The notes: generated by a model not told the origin, from the sequence alone. Shown: positions 22,673 through 35,563, numbered from the stretch's first letter. The stretch: DNA of 64,000 nt from Cryptomeria japonica (GCF_030272615.1 NC_081411.1:211746744-211810743); one strand, 5' to 3'. A program made the numbers and translations.

Positions 22673-24765
22673 CTAAGTCTCTACCAGTGGTGGTATGACT
22701 CCAAGCTGATCTCTAAGATACTCAAAAGTCTCCTTAGGCAAAGGTTTTGTGAAAATATCTGCAAGCTGTTCTTTAGTATTCACATAAACCGGTTTTATCT
22801 CTTTTTCTTCAACTTTTTCCCTTAGAAAATTCAGTTTGATAGAAACATGTTTTGTTTAGAATATAATACCGGATTTTTAGATATATCAATTGCTGCAGTG
22901 TTATCACAGTATATAGTAATAGGTTCCTTGCATTTTACCTTTATGTCTTTCAACATTTTCTTAAGCCAAAGTACCTGTGTACAGTTTGTTGCTGCTGCAA
23001 CATATTCTGATTCTACTGTTGATAAAGATGTACAACTCTATTTCTTACTCAACCAAGAGACTAATCTCTTTCCAAGCAAGAATGCTCCTCCAGTGGTGCT
23101 TTTTCTATCATCCATATCTCCTACCCAATTTGCATCTGTGTATGCACATAGATCAAAATTTTCATCTTTAGGATACCATAGTCCAAGATTTGTTGTGCCT
23201 TGTAAGTACCGGAAAATCCTTTTCACTACTGATTCATGATTTTCCCTAGGATTACTCTGAAATCTAGAAATAATACATATTGCATTCATAATATTAGGCC
23301 TGGTTTGTGTCAAATACAGTAAACCTCCTATCATAGATTTGTATCTAATTGGATTAATAGGTGTAGATTCATCCCTTTGAGATAATTTGTCATTTGTAGT
23401 CATAGGTGTACTTACCAGTTTAGAGTTCTCCATCCCAAATTTCTTTAGTAGTTCTTTCAAGTAATTGGATTGACTTAAAAATATACCTTTATCAGTCTGT
23501 GAAATTTGCAATCCTAAAAAGAATTTTATTTCTCCAATCATAGACATTTCAAATTCCTGCTGCATTTCAAGAGAAAATTCTTTACATAATCCATCTTCTC
23601 CTCCAAAGATTATATCATCAACAAATACTTCAATAATCAAGATGTCATCATTAGTTACTTTGTAATATAAATTGTTGTCTGCATTTCCTTTAGTAAAACC
23701 AATCTTTAAGAGATACTTATCCAATCTTGCATACCAAGCTCTTGGGGCTTGTTTCAATCCATACAGAGCTTTTCTTAACCTGTAAACCATATCATTGTCA
23801 TCTGTCAAAGAAAATCCATCAGGTTGTTCAATATATACTTCCTCTTCAAGATCTCCATTCAAAAATGCACATTTAATATCCATTTGATAAACTTTGTAGT
23901 CCTTGTGAGCTGCAAAAGCCAAGAATAATCTAACTGCCTCAATTTTGGCTACCGGTGCAAAGGTTTCATTGTAATCAACTCCTTCTTTTTGAGAATATCC
24001 CTTACACACTAGTCTTGCTTTATTTCTGACAACCTTACCATCTTCATTAAGTTTGTTTCTAAATACCCATTTGGTTCCAATTACATTTTTATCTTTAGGC
24101 CGGGGAACTAATGTCCAAGTATTATTCTTCTCAATCTGTCCTAATTCTTCTTCCATAACTTTAATCCAAAATTTATCTTCACATGCCTCATTGATAGATG
24201 ATGGTTCAATTTGAGAAATAAGACATACCTCTTCATTTGCCAATCTTCTTCTTGTCATAACTCCTTTGAATTTGTTTCCAATTATCTGATCTTCAGAATG
24301 ATTCAGTCTTCCATACCGAGGTGTCTTAATTTGTTGTTGTTCTTCAAATACTATGGAATCCTCTGATGATACCGGGGTAACTGGATCTTCATTTTGTACC
24401 GGTGGATTCTGTGTAGGTTCATTTGTCACAATTTTTGTTGCCGGTTCAGAGTCTATATACCTTGAAGTTCCTCTGATTTGTTCATCAATCTTTACATTTG
24501 TACTCTGAACAATTTTCTGCAGTCTTTTATTAAAACATCTATATGCCTTGCTCTTAGATGAATAACCAAGAAATATTCCTTCATCACTTCTAGGATCAAA
24601 TTTGTCAATATACTCATCTCTTCTAATATAACATTTACTTCCAAAAATTCTCAAATACTTAAGAGTAGGAATATTACCAAACCATAGTTCATGAGGGGTC
24701 TTACCGGTTTCACCTTTGATGTGAACTTTGTTGAATGTATAGACAGCAGTGCTTACTGCCTCTCT
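22673..24765 (-). pseudogene. Copia M: integrase end, reverse transcriptase and RNase H
   Basis: Read after the TAG near 24766 (TGG to TAG), which separates it from the upstream frame. The open part 23038-24654 holds RT, with [48 protein letters not shown], the catalytic FVDDIIFGG and the C-terminal [20 protein letters not shown]. RNase H begins with [17 protein letters not shown]. At 23038 a TAG (former CAG) interrupts WLSKK. The RNase H tail continues to a stop at 22673, with ADIFTKPLPKE near 22740 and a one-base deletion near 22855. This is the catalytic half of a copia polyprotein, closely similar in order and motifs to that of element C. Confidence 0.88.
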
Positions 24766-26826
24766 CTAGTACACATGTGGTAGATTTGCTTCTGATAACA
24801 TACTTCTTGTTGCATCCAAGATAGTTTTGTTTTTCCTTTCAACAACTCCATTTTGCTGTGGTGTCCGAGGTGTTGATAATTGTCTTTTGATTCCATTCAC
24901 TTCACAGAATGTATTAAAGTCCTTAGATGTGAATTCTCCTCCTTGATCTGATCTTAAAAATTTGATTTTCTTACCGGTTTCATTCTCAACCATTGCTTTG
25001 AATAGTTTGAACTTCCCAAGTGCTTCTGATTTTTCTCTGAGAAAAGTAACCCAACACATTCTAGAATAATCATCAATAATTAGCATGAAATATCTATCAC
25101 CTTGTAAGATTTTAGTTCTAGCTGGACCACATAAATCAGTGTGAATTAATTCAAGAGCATTATTGGATTTTTCTAGAATACTTTTGAAACTAGCTCTAAC
25201 TTGTTTTCCAAATTGACATTCCTTAAAAATTGTATTTTGAGGTTTCACAATTTTAGGTAGATCTCTAACTGCCTTAGAAGTACTGATTTTTACCATGCAA
25301 TCAAAATTTACATGACATAGTCTCTTATTCCATAACCAATTTTCATTTATATGTGCAATTAAGCATGCCTTTTCACTATTATTCAAATGAAAGATATTAC
25401 CTCTAGTCTGATTACCGGTTGCAATTTCCAAACTAGTTGTATTCATGATTTTGCATTTTCCATTTTTAAATTGTAACTGAAAACCCTTCTCAACTAATTG
25501 ACCAACACTTAAAAGATTATGCTTTAATCCTTCAACATAGTAGACATTGTCAGTGTTATTTTTACCATCAAGAGATATTGAACCCTTACCTTTGATTGAA
25601 CAAGCTTTGTCATCTCCAAATCTTACTAAACCTCCATTGTATTCTTGAAAGTTCAAGAATTTACCTTTGTCTCCAGTCATATGATGTGAGCATCCTGAGT
25701 CAATAATCCATTCATCCTTTGATTCAACTTTAGCTGCTAGGGCTTGTTCTACCAGTTGAGCAATAGGTGCCGGTTGATCTTCTATTATAGCAACAAAAAC
25801 CCATCCATTGTCTGTTGGATCCTCATCAGAATCATCAGTCACACCTTCATCAGCAATGTAACAAGATTTGTCTTTGTTTTTCTTAAATCTGTATCTTTGA
25901 TATTCAGGATTAGGCTTGTATGTTCTTCTAGCTTCTTCTCTTAGTCTAGCATGTCTATCAGAGCATCTTGAAGCCATATGACCAATCTTATTGTAGTTAA
26001 AACATTTAAAGGGTGCTTTACCTTCATACTTACTTCCAATTGGACCTTTTGGCATTTTCCTTGCAAATAGTGCTTCAAGTTCTTCAAGCTCTTCATTCTC
26101 CTTCCTGGTTTCTTCAATTTCTCTTGCATAAAAGGCTTTCCAGTCTGATTTGTCAAATGATGGAGTAGATGATGTTGATGCTTTAAAGGCCAAGTCTGTC
26201 TTTATAGTAGCAATAGGACCAAATTCCTCAATTTCAAAGGCTGAAAGTTTTCCAATCAATGTATCCCTAGTTACTGATGTATTAGGCATTGTTCTCAACT
26301 CATTTATAGTAGTAACCTTCATTTTATATGCCAGTGGCAATCCTCTTAAGATTTTTAAAGCAATTTCATCCTCACTCAAGGTTCCTCCACAACATTTAAT
26401 ACCCAAAACAATTTCATTTACTCTTTCCATAAAAGCAGAAATTCTTTCATCTTCTTCCATTTTCAGATGTTCATACCTAACTCGGAAGCTTTCAAGTTTT
26501 GCAATTTTGACTGTGGAATCTCCTTCATTCAGTGTTTCCAAATGATCCCAAATAGCTTTAGCAGTAGACCTATCTGATAATCCCATGATTTGTTGATCTG
26601 ATAATGTGCTCAAAAGTGCTTCTCTTGCTTTGCAATCATTCTCTTCATCTTTGGCTAAGGTAGTTGGAGCAGTCTAACTAGCTACAGCAGCAGTATAACC
26701 ATTCTTAGTAACTTCCCAAATGTCTTTACCGATGCAATTCAGATGTGTCTCCATTCTGATCTTCCATATCCCATAGTTGGTTCCATCAAGTTTAGGATTG
26801 TTCTTCCTAAAATAATTAGTAGACAT
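24766..26826 (-). pseudogene. Copia M: gag, protease and integrase
   Basis: The start ATG at 26826 follows the primer site by about 45 bp. A TAG near 26676 (former CAG) breaks the N-terminus, leaving the 615-residue open frame 24766-26613. Gag covers about residues 1-150. The zinc knuckle reads CFNYNKIGHMASRC, with Tyr in place of the second Cys. The protease site is IIDSGCSHHMTG near residue 305. The integrase has its His/Cys zinc region, then HTDLCGPA, DDYSRMCWVTF, SDQGGEFTS and PQQNGVVERKN. It ends at TAG where the family has HVYWREAV. Confidence 0.88.
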
Positions 26827-26868
26827 TGGATCTCCTCAAGTTGTTAAACTTTTGCAAAAGAGGACTAA

Positions 26869-26881
26869 GCTCTAATACCAA
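26869..26881 (-). other. Primer-binding site of copia M (initiator tRNA-Met)
   Basis: The sense strand reads TTGGTATTAGAGC next to the 5' LTR end. The family form is TGGTATCAGAGC, so one C-to-T change is present. Confidence 0.85.
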
Positions 26882-26882
26882 T

Positions 26883-27951
26883 TGTTAGGTCCCGAAGACA
26901 ACTAAGAGGGGGGGGGGGGGGGGGGGGTGAATCAGTTGTCTAATAAATTCAAACCAAAAACTTATTAACCAACTTAATGCTTAATACCGGTAAACCAGTT
27001 AAGTATGTTGGTAGACAGTGTTAACAGTAAATTGCTATACCGGTAAGGATTAATGCATGAAACATAAACATAAAGTCATCCACAACACATGACACCAATA
27101 TTTGTACGTGGAAACCCTGTAAGGGGAAAAACCATGGTGGGAACCTTACCCACAATCAGATGATACTACTGTAGATAGTAAGTGTACAAAGAGGGGTCTA
27201 CACATGCAGAAAGGCCAATAGCCTAGAGCTCATTGCTCAATCACAAATGGGAGTCACACTAACTATAGTTGGATGGTTAAATCCAATAAGAATGTACTGC
27301 ACAAAATAGCATCTTCATATGCTGGATTCAGTACCGGTGTAATGCCGATATGCTTCTACAAAAACCTAACTTCACCTTCAAATGATGTCTTCATGTATAC
27401 CTCTGCTTGATCTCGCATATACCTTCACATAATTCTTTTTTGCATTCCACACTTGATCTTACAAATAAGATCTTACATTTATACCATACCCTAAGACCAA
27501 TTTTAGTAGGTCGACTCTACAAGATATTACAATAAAAATATTTTACAAATAATATAATATTCGATGCAATAACCGATTTGAACATGTTGGCTTAATGCAT
27601 TTACAACAATAATAAATCATCTCCATAGTGTGTCATGCTAATCTAGAAAAGATAAACCTGTCGGTGTAACCCTAGATAACCTGGACCTATTTGCCGGTAA
27701 AAGCAAATATGCAAATATGAATATACCAGTGATTATTTCTTCAAAATAAAGTGTCCACATGATGTCTTCGACATTACCAAGTGTCTTCCATATCATTCTA
27801 GGTACCGATGAACAATATATCCTGCCAGTGAACCATATACCAGTAACTGTTGCACAGTTTACTGCTTGCCGGTGAATGTTGCTGGATCTCCAAAGTAGGT
27901 GTATTTAGTAGGTGTTGACATCAATGACAAAACCATACCAAAATACCAACA
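26883..27951 (-). repeat. 5' LTR of copia M
   Basis: Ends TG...CA as in the left copy. On the plus strand it carries 20 G in a row at 26908-26927, against 10 in the 3' LTR. A TATA-like motif lies at 27476-27485 (minus). Otherwise the two copies differ at only scattered bases. Confidence 0.88.
27476..27485 (-). promoter_or_regulatory. TATA-like motif in 5' LTR of copia M
   Basis: The sense strand reads GGTATAAATG about 480 bp into the LTR, leaving about 590 bp to the LTR end. The same motif is present in the 3' LTR at 21811-21820. Confidence 0.45.
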
Positions 27952-29267
27952 AGGGGATGAATAAGGTATTCAATGGGAAACTACTACCGAGTCAGACAAT
28001 GATGAGATCATGATGTTTTAGATTGTTTTAACATCATACATATGTTGTAAATTGTAAAGGTTAATACTATACTATGTTATCAACCAAAGAACCTAGTCGA
28101 TAAAACCTAAGGAACCTAGTCGGTAAACCCTAAGGTTATCGCTATCAGTTAATGAAGGCGGAATATATACCGAGTGAAGTTTAGTATTCACCGAGTTGTT
28201 ACCAAGTTGTGACCGAGCTATAATAGAATGCATTAAATGTTTAGATGCGGTATTTAAGGAAGGAAGCTGATGAGCTAGAGAAAATTAAATGATTGGTAAG
28301 CCATGAAACAAGTTTGTTAATGAATCTAAGGCAATGAAAAGTCAGCATGAAGATCTACAGCTCATATTGAACTGCAATACCCTAGCACAAGTTCCAAGAC
28401 TAGTATGCAAGTTCCAAGGCGGGGTAAAACATTTTCAGATCGAAAGATGCATTGAACCTGGACAAGATTGAAGATCTGATGGCTATGATTGATCATGGGA
28501 AATGTGATCAAGGAGATTAAGCGGTTATCTAATTGTTTATAAATAGGAAACTGTTGATAAACAATGTATGCAAGCAAGTGTATGCATAGGGATGCTACAT
28601 AGTGATTACCGAGCACAAAAGCTTGAAGACCTGTTTGAATAACAGAGTATGGAAGCCCAACAGATAGACAAGATTAGTTCTATGTCTAGATTGTATTAAA
28701 CAAATAAGAATTTTCTTTAGCATTTTAGATGTGAAGTTGCAAATAGATTTTTATTACTGTTATTTTGTGAAAGTGACAAAAAATCTCTTAACCGAGTGGA
28801 CTTAACAGTCTTATATGTAAATCCTCTAGCAAGGTGACATTCTGATTGAGTGTTTGAAATCCTTTAACAAGGTCACTTCTAACAAAGTGAAGATCTTAAC
28901 AGATCTAAGGGAAATTCCTTAACCTGGTCACATCTAGCAATGTGTTTGTAATCTTTAACGGGATTTTCTTTTAACCGAGCATACTCTAGAAGAGTATATT
29001 TCTTAGTGGGTCTGAAATCCCATAGTGATTTTTCCTTATTTGGGTTTCCACGTTAAATCTGGTGTTATGAGGTTTATATTGTTCATATGATTTTGAGTTT
29101 GCATGTTTAATAGTTTTTGTTCTATTGTTGATATATATGTTACTGAGGTTGAATCTGATGTTTTTATGGATGATTAAGTTTGTATGATTCACCCCCCCCC
29201 TCTCATCTTGTTGGCTATTGGATCTGTACTTATATTAAGTATCAGAACTATCATTGATGTTAATATG

Positions 29268-30849
29268 TGGTGCAGGAGCACCCTTCTAAGGTCTTCCTCC
29301 ATTTGGATTTTGTTGGGATTTTGCTTCTTTAAGAAGCCATGTAAATATAATAAGAGCCAAGAGCTCATTGGTCTTGTTTACGTCCTAGTCTAGGTCCTAG
29401 GTTCACAAGTCTAGGTTGAGTTTTCCTATGGAGTAGAGGGTATGTGTGCCATTGATGATTTTGGGGTCCTTTTAGCATGGTCGTGTCCATAGGATAGCCC
29501 AAAGTAGGCCTAAAAGTCAAGAAAAGCAACATTGCAAAAGTTGCTCAAAAGTTGCAAAAAGTTGCATGACAACTTTTCAAAGTTGTCATGCAACTTTTTC
29601 ACCAAATAGGTCATAACCTTAGCTTGGCATGGAGAAACCTAACCTTGGAACACAAACTGAGGCAAATACATTATATATTGTTGCAAACCCTAAAATGAGG
29701 GGTTGGATGTCAGATTGTACGACCAAAGGGAAAAGACCTTGACTGTGACTGTGTTTTTGTTGCCAGTCGGCACAAGTGGAGCATTAAAAGATTGACAATA
29801 GATTTTTTTGCAGACTAAACTATGTTGAGAGTCTTGTATTGTGTTTATACTTTCATTTTGAGCATTTAGGCTAGGTTTATTGTGCAATTTTTGGTGTGTT
29901 TGTAAATACTTTGCAAATTTCTTCTTTACTGTCCAGTTTTGGACTGTTTTATGTAAATGGGTTGACAACTCTTATCCCCATTGTGGAAACACCTTGAAAC
30001 CATGGGGAATAGGAGTGTAGAACCTATACAATACCTCAGAGGAAGTAGGTCCCTTGAAGATGCAGGAAAGCCTTTCAAAGACCCACTCCTAGGTGAGACT
30101 GGACTGAGCCCGGCTAGGAAGGGTTGGGGTTGCAAAGGTCCGTGAGAGAAAGGAAGGAAAAGGAAGGAGGCACCCTTTGGAGGAGTTTTAGAGGGGTGTG
30201 TGGAGAATCATTGGTGAGAAGGAGGAGCTTCCACCAATCCAAACAAGGTGGTGAAGATAGCAAACCATCACTGTGACCCTGGCAGGCCTAAAAACCCTCA
30301 AAAACCCCTAAATTCACCTAGGGCAGTGTACGAACACTTGGACGCCCAAAACCAAGAAAATATTTGAGCCTTTGCCAAATTAATAGCAGTCCCTTTGGGA
30401 AGTTTCACAATTTTGGGCATCGTTTGCAAGAGGGAGCCCTAAAAGTCCAGAATGGAGGCCTAATTGGGCATATTCCTTGTAGCCCTATTTTGTAGGAAAG
30501 AAGCAAAATAGTGAGATCAGTAACAAATAGGAAGGTCAAAACCTCTTGGGGGAACATGAATGGATGGAGAACTATGTCAAAGACCTATCCTATCCTTGCT
30601 AGGACTTAAGAAGGTGTAGGAAGAGGTAAACCCTTATTAGCCTATGTGAGGGTTTTTTGAAACTTTTGAGTAGATGAGACCTTAGGAGAAGTATCACAAG
30701 TTGTTGGTGGGTGGATTGGGCAAGGTCAGGGGATTCCTCAAGAAAGGGAAGTCCTAGAGACCCTAGGGTGTGGTTGGAACACCTGGTGATCCAAGGAGAG
30801 GATCAAAGAGCATAGACTATTCTAGTGTATCCCATACCCTTTCCCATTA
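29268..30849 (+). repeat. 5' LTR of chromovirus
   Basis: Begins TGGTGCAGGAGCAC and ends CCCATTA. The other LTR ends CCCATCA, so the terminal CA became TA by C-to-T. Possible TATA motif at 29671-29679. A direct/inverted block of gttgcatgacaacttttcaaagttgtcatgcaac type (29560-29600) could fold into a hairpin and recurs in the 3' LTR at 35845-35885. Confidence 0.9.
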
Positions 30850-30851
30850 GA

Positions 30852-30864
30852 TTGGTATCAGAGC
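30852..30864 (+). other. Primer-binding site of chromovirus (initiator tRNA-Met)
   Basis: TTGGTATCAGAGC, matching the plant initiator tRNA-Met primer site in full, two bases after the LTR end. Confidence 0.9.
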
Positions 30865-30889
30865 AAGTTAAAGATTTGGTGGACCGTGC

Positions 30890-32686
30890 ATGTCTCTATA
30901 CTCTGGTGAATCAGTAGGGGAGAACATATTGGTCACTAATGCAGAGCTGGCTAGGGAGGTAGAAGAACAAAAGGAGAAAAATAGACTCCTTGAAGATGCT
31001 ATGAGTGAGATAAGGAACAAGCTGCAAGAAGTGGTTGATCAGAGAGCACAAGAACTCTAGGGTGCGGAAACTAGTGATAGAGGCAAGAAAGCTATTGATC
31101 TAGATGACATCATACTTGAACCAGACCCCTTAATCAATGAAGAACCTTTTGTAAAGGCCATCAAGGCTTTGAATACAAAAGCTTTTGAAGGATTGCCACA
31201 TTTCAGTGGAAGGATGGACATTGACATCGTCATGGAATGGATTGAGGGTATGGAGAACCACTTTGAGTGTGAAGGTGTGACAGAAGCTCAAAATGTTAAG
31301 GTTTCCAAATCAAGACTAAGGGGGGCAACCTTGACATGGTGGAAGTACTTGCAAGAGGAGAGAATTAGCATGGGAAAGCTACCTATTGCAAACTGGAAGG
31401 CCATGGTGAGTAAGATCAAGGAGAACTACTTGCTAGAGGATTATGAAGTCCAACTTCATAAGAAGAGACATGGATTGAAGCAGAAAGATCTTGATGTGGC
31501 CTCCTACACAAAGGAGTTTCAAAAGCTTTGTCTTAGATCCAAAGTCCAAGAAGAGGAATCTATCAAGGTGGATAGGTATCTAAGTGGCCTAAAGTGGAAC
31601 ATCCAAGAGGAGATAAGCCTATGGACTCCTACCACTATCAAAAAGTGTCATCAACTTGGTGCTAAGGTGGAAGAGAGGAATAAAAGGAAGGGAGACTCCA
31701 ACAACAGGGGCAGAGGCAGAGGTAGAGATCAAATGAATCACCGAGGTGGTTACCAAAGCAAGGCAAGTGAGCAAAGGAATCAAGGAGAGTCCAAGTTGAC
31801 TGAGAATAATAGTGAAACCACTCTTAGAGGAGCCCATTCTCAAGGAAGAGGTGCACAAGGGGGCCCAAATAGGGGCAAAGGTACCGGTAGGGGTAATTCC
31901 TATTTTACAACCATGAAATGCTACAATTATGGTCAATTGGGACACCCAGCCTATAGATGCCCTGACAATCCTACCTCGTCAAACAGTGGAAAGAGGGTTG
32001 TGTATGCCCATGAAGACACATCAAGTAGCAAAACATCTGAGGTGGACCATATTGAATCAGAGATTGGAGAAAATCTAATGTTCAATAGAGTCTTGATAAG
32101 ACAACCGGCTAAGGATGAACCTAAGCATAGGAGAGCATTGTTTAGGGTGAAATGCAAAATCCTTGGTAAGGTTTGCAAGGTGATCATTGATTCAGGGTCA
32201 ACTGATAACATCATATCAGATGAGGCAGCCAAGAAGTTGAAACTCACAAAGATACCCCACACTAGCCCTTATAAGGTGACATGGTTGAATCAAGGACAAA
32301 GTGTGCTTGTCAATGAACAGACTTGGGTAGAGTTCTCTATTGGAGGATACAAGGATAAGATCCTTTGTGATGTGTTACCCATGGATGCTTGTCATCTGCT
32401 GCTAGGAAGACTCTGGCAATTTGATAGGAAGATGATCTATGATGGAGAGGAGAACTCCATTTCCTTCAAGAAGGACAGCAGAACTTATAAGATTCAGTCT
32501 CTGATAGAGAATGATGAGGGAACCTCAAGAACACCTAGTGTCTTACTTAATACTGGTAAAGAGTTCTTACACCTGCTACATGAAGAGGAGATAGTGGGAT
32601 GTGCCATCTTTTTGAAGCCAAAGGAGGAGGAAGATAAGTTGCAGATGAAGGTACCTAAGAAGGTAAAACAAATGTTGCAAGAATAA
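30890..32686 (+). pseudogene. Chromovirus gag-protease
   Basis: The probable original start is ATG 30890. An in-frame TAG at 31058-31060 (former CAG) follows after 56 codons. The main open frame begins at 31169 (505 residues). The gag domain covers residues 5-170, with LTWWKYLQEE near 55-64. Then come an Arg/Gly-rich basic stretch (172-245), a zinc knuckle at 251-264 reading CYNYGQLGHPAYRC (second Cys replaced by Tyr), and the protease, with active site IIDSGSTDN at 339-347 and LLLGRLW near 405. It ends at TAA 32684-32686, inside LQEyKD, where related proteins run on without a stop into RT. Confidence 0.9.
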
Positions 32687-35543
32687 AAAGACATAGTGAG
32701 TGATGGAGCACCTACAACACTTCCACCAAGAAGGTCTATAAGCCATCAAAGAGACTTTGTCCCCAGTGCATCCCTACCCAATAAAGTAGCATATAAGCTC
32801 ACACCTGATCAAAACAAGGAGGTGGCAAGGCAAGTGCATGAGTTATTGGGTCAAGGACTGATCAAGAAGAGCATTAGCCTATGTGCAGTCCCGGTAGTAC
32901 TAGCCACAAAGAAGGGAGGCAAGTGGAGACTTTGCACTGATTCAAGGGCAATCAATAGGATCACCATAAGGTACAGATTTCCTATTCCTAGAATAGAGGA
33001 TTTGATGGATTTTTTAGGAGGTGCCATTTATTTTACTAAGTTGGACCTTAAAAGTGGTTATCATCAGATTAGGATTAAGGAGGGTGATCAATGGAAGACC
33101 GCTTTTAAGACCACAGAAGGGTTGTATGAATGGCTTGTGATGCCATTTGGACATACCAATGCCCCAAGCACCTTCATGAGGTTGATGAATGAGGTGTTGA
33201 AGGACTTTACAGGCAGATTTGTGGTGGTGTACTTAGATGACATACTCATCTATAGCAGAACCAAAGAGGAGCACCTAGAACATTTGAGGTTAGTCCTAGA
33301 GAGGTTGCATGAAGAGAAGTTGGAAATCAACTTAAAGAAGTGTGAATTTTTGAAGAAAGAGTTAGTCTACTTGGGGTTTGTGGTGTCTAAGGGAACCTTG
33401 AAGATGGATCCAAGCAAAGTGGAGGCAATCTTGAATTGGCCTGCCCCTAAAATAGGGACTGAAGTTAGGAGTTTCCATGGTTTAGCCCAATTCTATAGAA
33501 AGTTTGTGAGGAACTTCAGTGGCATATGTGCACTAGTACTTGACACCATAAAAGGAGGCCTTAAAACTAAGTTCAAATGGACTGAACAAGCTGATGAAGC
33601 ATTCCAATTATTGAAGCAAGAACTAGCCACAAAACCCATCCTACTCTTACCTACTTTTGACAAGCTATTCACATTGGAATGTGATGCAAGTTGCATTGTA
33701 GTAGGGGGTGTATTGAGTCAAGAGGGAAGGCCTGTGGCATTTTTCAGTGAGAAACTTAATGAGGCAAAGAAGAGGTATTCAGCATATGATCTAGAGTTGT
33801 ATGCACTAGTTCAATCTCTCAAGAAGTGGAGGCATTACCTACTCCCAAAATAATTTGTGGTGTTCATAGATAACGAGGCTTTGAGTTACATTAACACTCA
33901 AGAGAAGCTTAGCAATAGACATTTGAAGTAGATGGAGTACCTCCAATCGTTTACCTTTACCATCAAGTATAAAAAGGGGCAACTTAACAAGGTGGTAGAT
34001 GCTTTAAGCCGGAAGTTGTTGACTGTCCAAGAATTATAAATGCAGAGCATAGGGATAGAAGGTTTCAAGGATCTCTATGAAGAAGATGAGGACTTCTCAT
34101 CAGCCTACAAGGTCTGTAAGGAGTTTGAGAATAATTTTCATGCTAAGTATGCAGATTACACTCTTCAAAATGGTCTCTTGTTCAAAGGCAATCAGTTATG
34201 TGTTCCTAGAGGATCCATCAAAGAAAATCTCATACAAGAGAAACATAATGGAAGTCTAAGTGGACACTTTGGAATCAATAAAACTTTGGATCTAGTACAT
34301 AGGTACTACTATTGGCCTAGGTTGCCAAGGGATGTGAGAAGGTATGTGGAGAAATGTGGTGTGTGTCAAAGGGCAAAAGGAGGATCAAGCAATGCAGGCC
34401 TCTATCAGCCATTACCGGTCCAAAATAGGCCTTGGGAGTGTGTGAGCATGGACTTTGTGGTAGGACTCCCCAAGACAAAGACAGGTATGGATAGCATCTA
34501 TGTGGTGGTAGATAGATTTTCTAAGATGAGCCATTTTATTCCATGTAGAACTAATCATGATGCTAGTTATATTGCACATCTCTTCTTTAAGGAGATTGTA
34601 AGGATTCATGGACTCCCATTAAGTTTTGTTTCAGATAGGGATAGCAAGTTCATGGGCCATTTTTGGCAAACCTTATGGAGAAGACTAGGGACTAATTTAT
34701 CATTCAGCTCAGCTTACCATCCACAAACTGATGGTCAAACTGAAGTATGGTCAAACTGAAGTCATTGACAGGGTGTTAGGCAACTTGTTGAGGTGTCTAA
34801 CCAAGGAGTATGGGCAGACTTGGGATCTAGTTATTACACAAGCTGAGTATGCCTACAATGATAGTGTAAATAGGACCACTGGAAGGAGTCCTTTTGAGGT
34901 TTTCTATGGTAGACATCCAAGAGGGGTGTGTGAACTAAGAGAACTTGGTTTCATGGAGATGAAGAGTGGGAAAGCATAGGACTTCACTCAAACCATGAAG
35001 GAAGTCAAAGAATAGGTCAAAAGAGCCATCTTAGAGTCTGCTCAAAAAGTGAAAGCTAAAGTGCATGAAAAAAGGAGAGAGGTTCAGTTCAAAGTGGGTG
35101 ACTATGTGATGGTCCATCTAAGTAAAGCTAGAATGCAAAGTGGCAAGCCTACTAAGCTACAAATGAAGAGGGTAGGACCTTGTAGAATTCTATCCAAATA
35201 TGGTGAAAATGCTTACAAGGTGGATCTTCCTTTAGATTTGGCTATATCACCAATCTTCAATGTTGCTAATCTGATATTATATAAAGGTGAAATAGCAGGG
35301 CAAACTGAGAATCAAGCCAAGGTGCTGCAAGACTTGGATGTGAATGCCTTACCTCAAGTGAAGCAGCCCATAGCAGAGGAGATCTTAGAGTTAAGGGTGA
35401 AGAAGTCTACTAGACACCAGGTCTACATGGAACACTTGGTGAAGTGGGCAGGTCAACCTGAGTTTGAAGCCACTTGGGTTGAAGAGGGCAGGTTCAAGAA
35501 ACTTGGTATTGACCCAGCTCTCATCTCTCCCCTAGTTCCTTAA
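32687..35543 (+). pseudogene. Chromovirus pol: RT, RNase H, integrase, chromodomain
   Basis: RT is open at 32696-33853, with KWRLCTDSRAINRIT, LDLKSGYHQIR and YLDD at residues 179-182; the PFGLTNAP block reads PFGHTNAP. RNase H follows, with TLECDASCIVVGGVL. Stops are at 33851 (TAA), 33929 (TAG) and 34037 (TAA). Integrase (34040-34759) has the His/Cys zinc region ending CGVCQRAKGG, then SMDFVVGLPK, SDRDSKF and HPQTDGQTEV for the D,D,E core. A 16 bp tandem duplication at 34731-34762 shifts the frame there. Two more stops lie at 34977 and near 35012. The end (35049-35543) includes a chromodomain-like segment with MEHLVKWAGQPEFEATW. Confidence 0.9.
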
Positions 35544-35550
35544 TTTTGTG

Positions 35551-35563
35551 CAGAAGGGGAGTA
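35551..35563 (+). other. Polypurine tract of chromovirus
   Basis: CAGAAGGGGAGTA stands directly before the 3' LTR start TGGTGCAGG. Confidence 0.75.

Larger units (their letters stand above)
21227..27951 (-). mobile_element. Ty1/copia retrotransposon M (minus strand), complete but broken
   Basis: LTRs are at 26883-27951 (5') and 21227-22286 (3'). The primer site is at 26869-26881 and the polypurine tract at 22287-22298. The coding region runs 26826 to 22673. Flanks atggg (21222-21226) and agggg (27952-27956) differ by one base and are the probable TSD. The LTRs are very similar apart from the G-tract length, and only three stops and one frameshift were noticed, so M is the youngest of the nest. 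Confidence 0.9.
20976..29253 (+). mobile_element. Solo LTR of a third copia-type family, with copia M inside it
   Basis: It begins TGTTGGCAATATTG and ends AGAACTATCA, flanked by ttgat at 20971-20975 and 29254-29258. Without element M it is about 1.55 kb. It carries the shared GATTCACC-C(n)-TCTCA tract (29186-29205) and numerous ACCGAG/CCGAG motifs. No internal region or second LTR is present, so it is a solo LTR from unequal recombination. Its strand is taken from the C tract near its right end. Confidence 0.8.

Noticed and set aside
29184-29393. 69-residue plus-strand frame
   Set aside because: It runs across the solo LTR end and into the chromovirus LTR, so it cannot be a gene.
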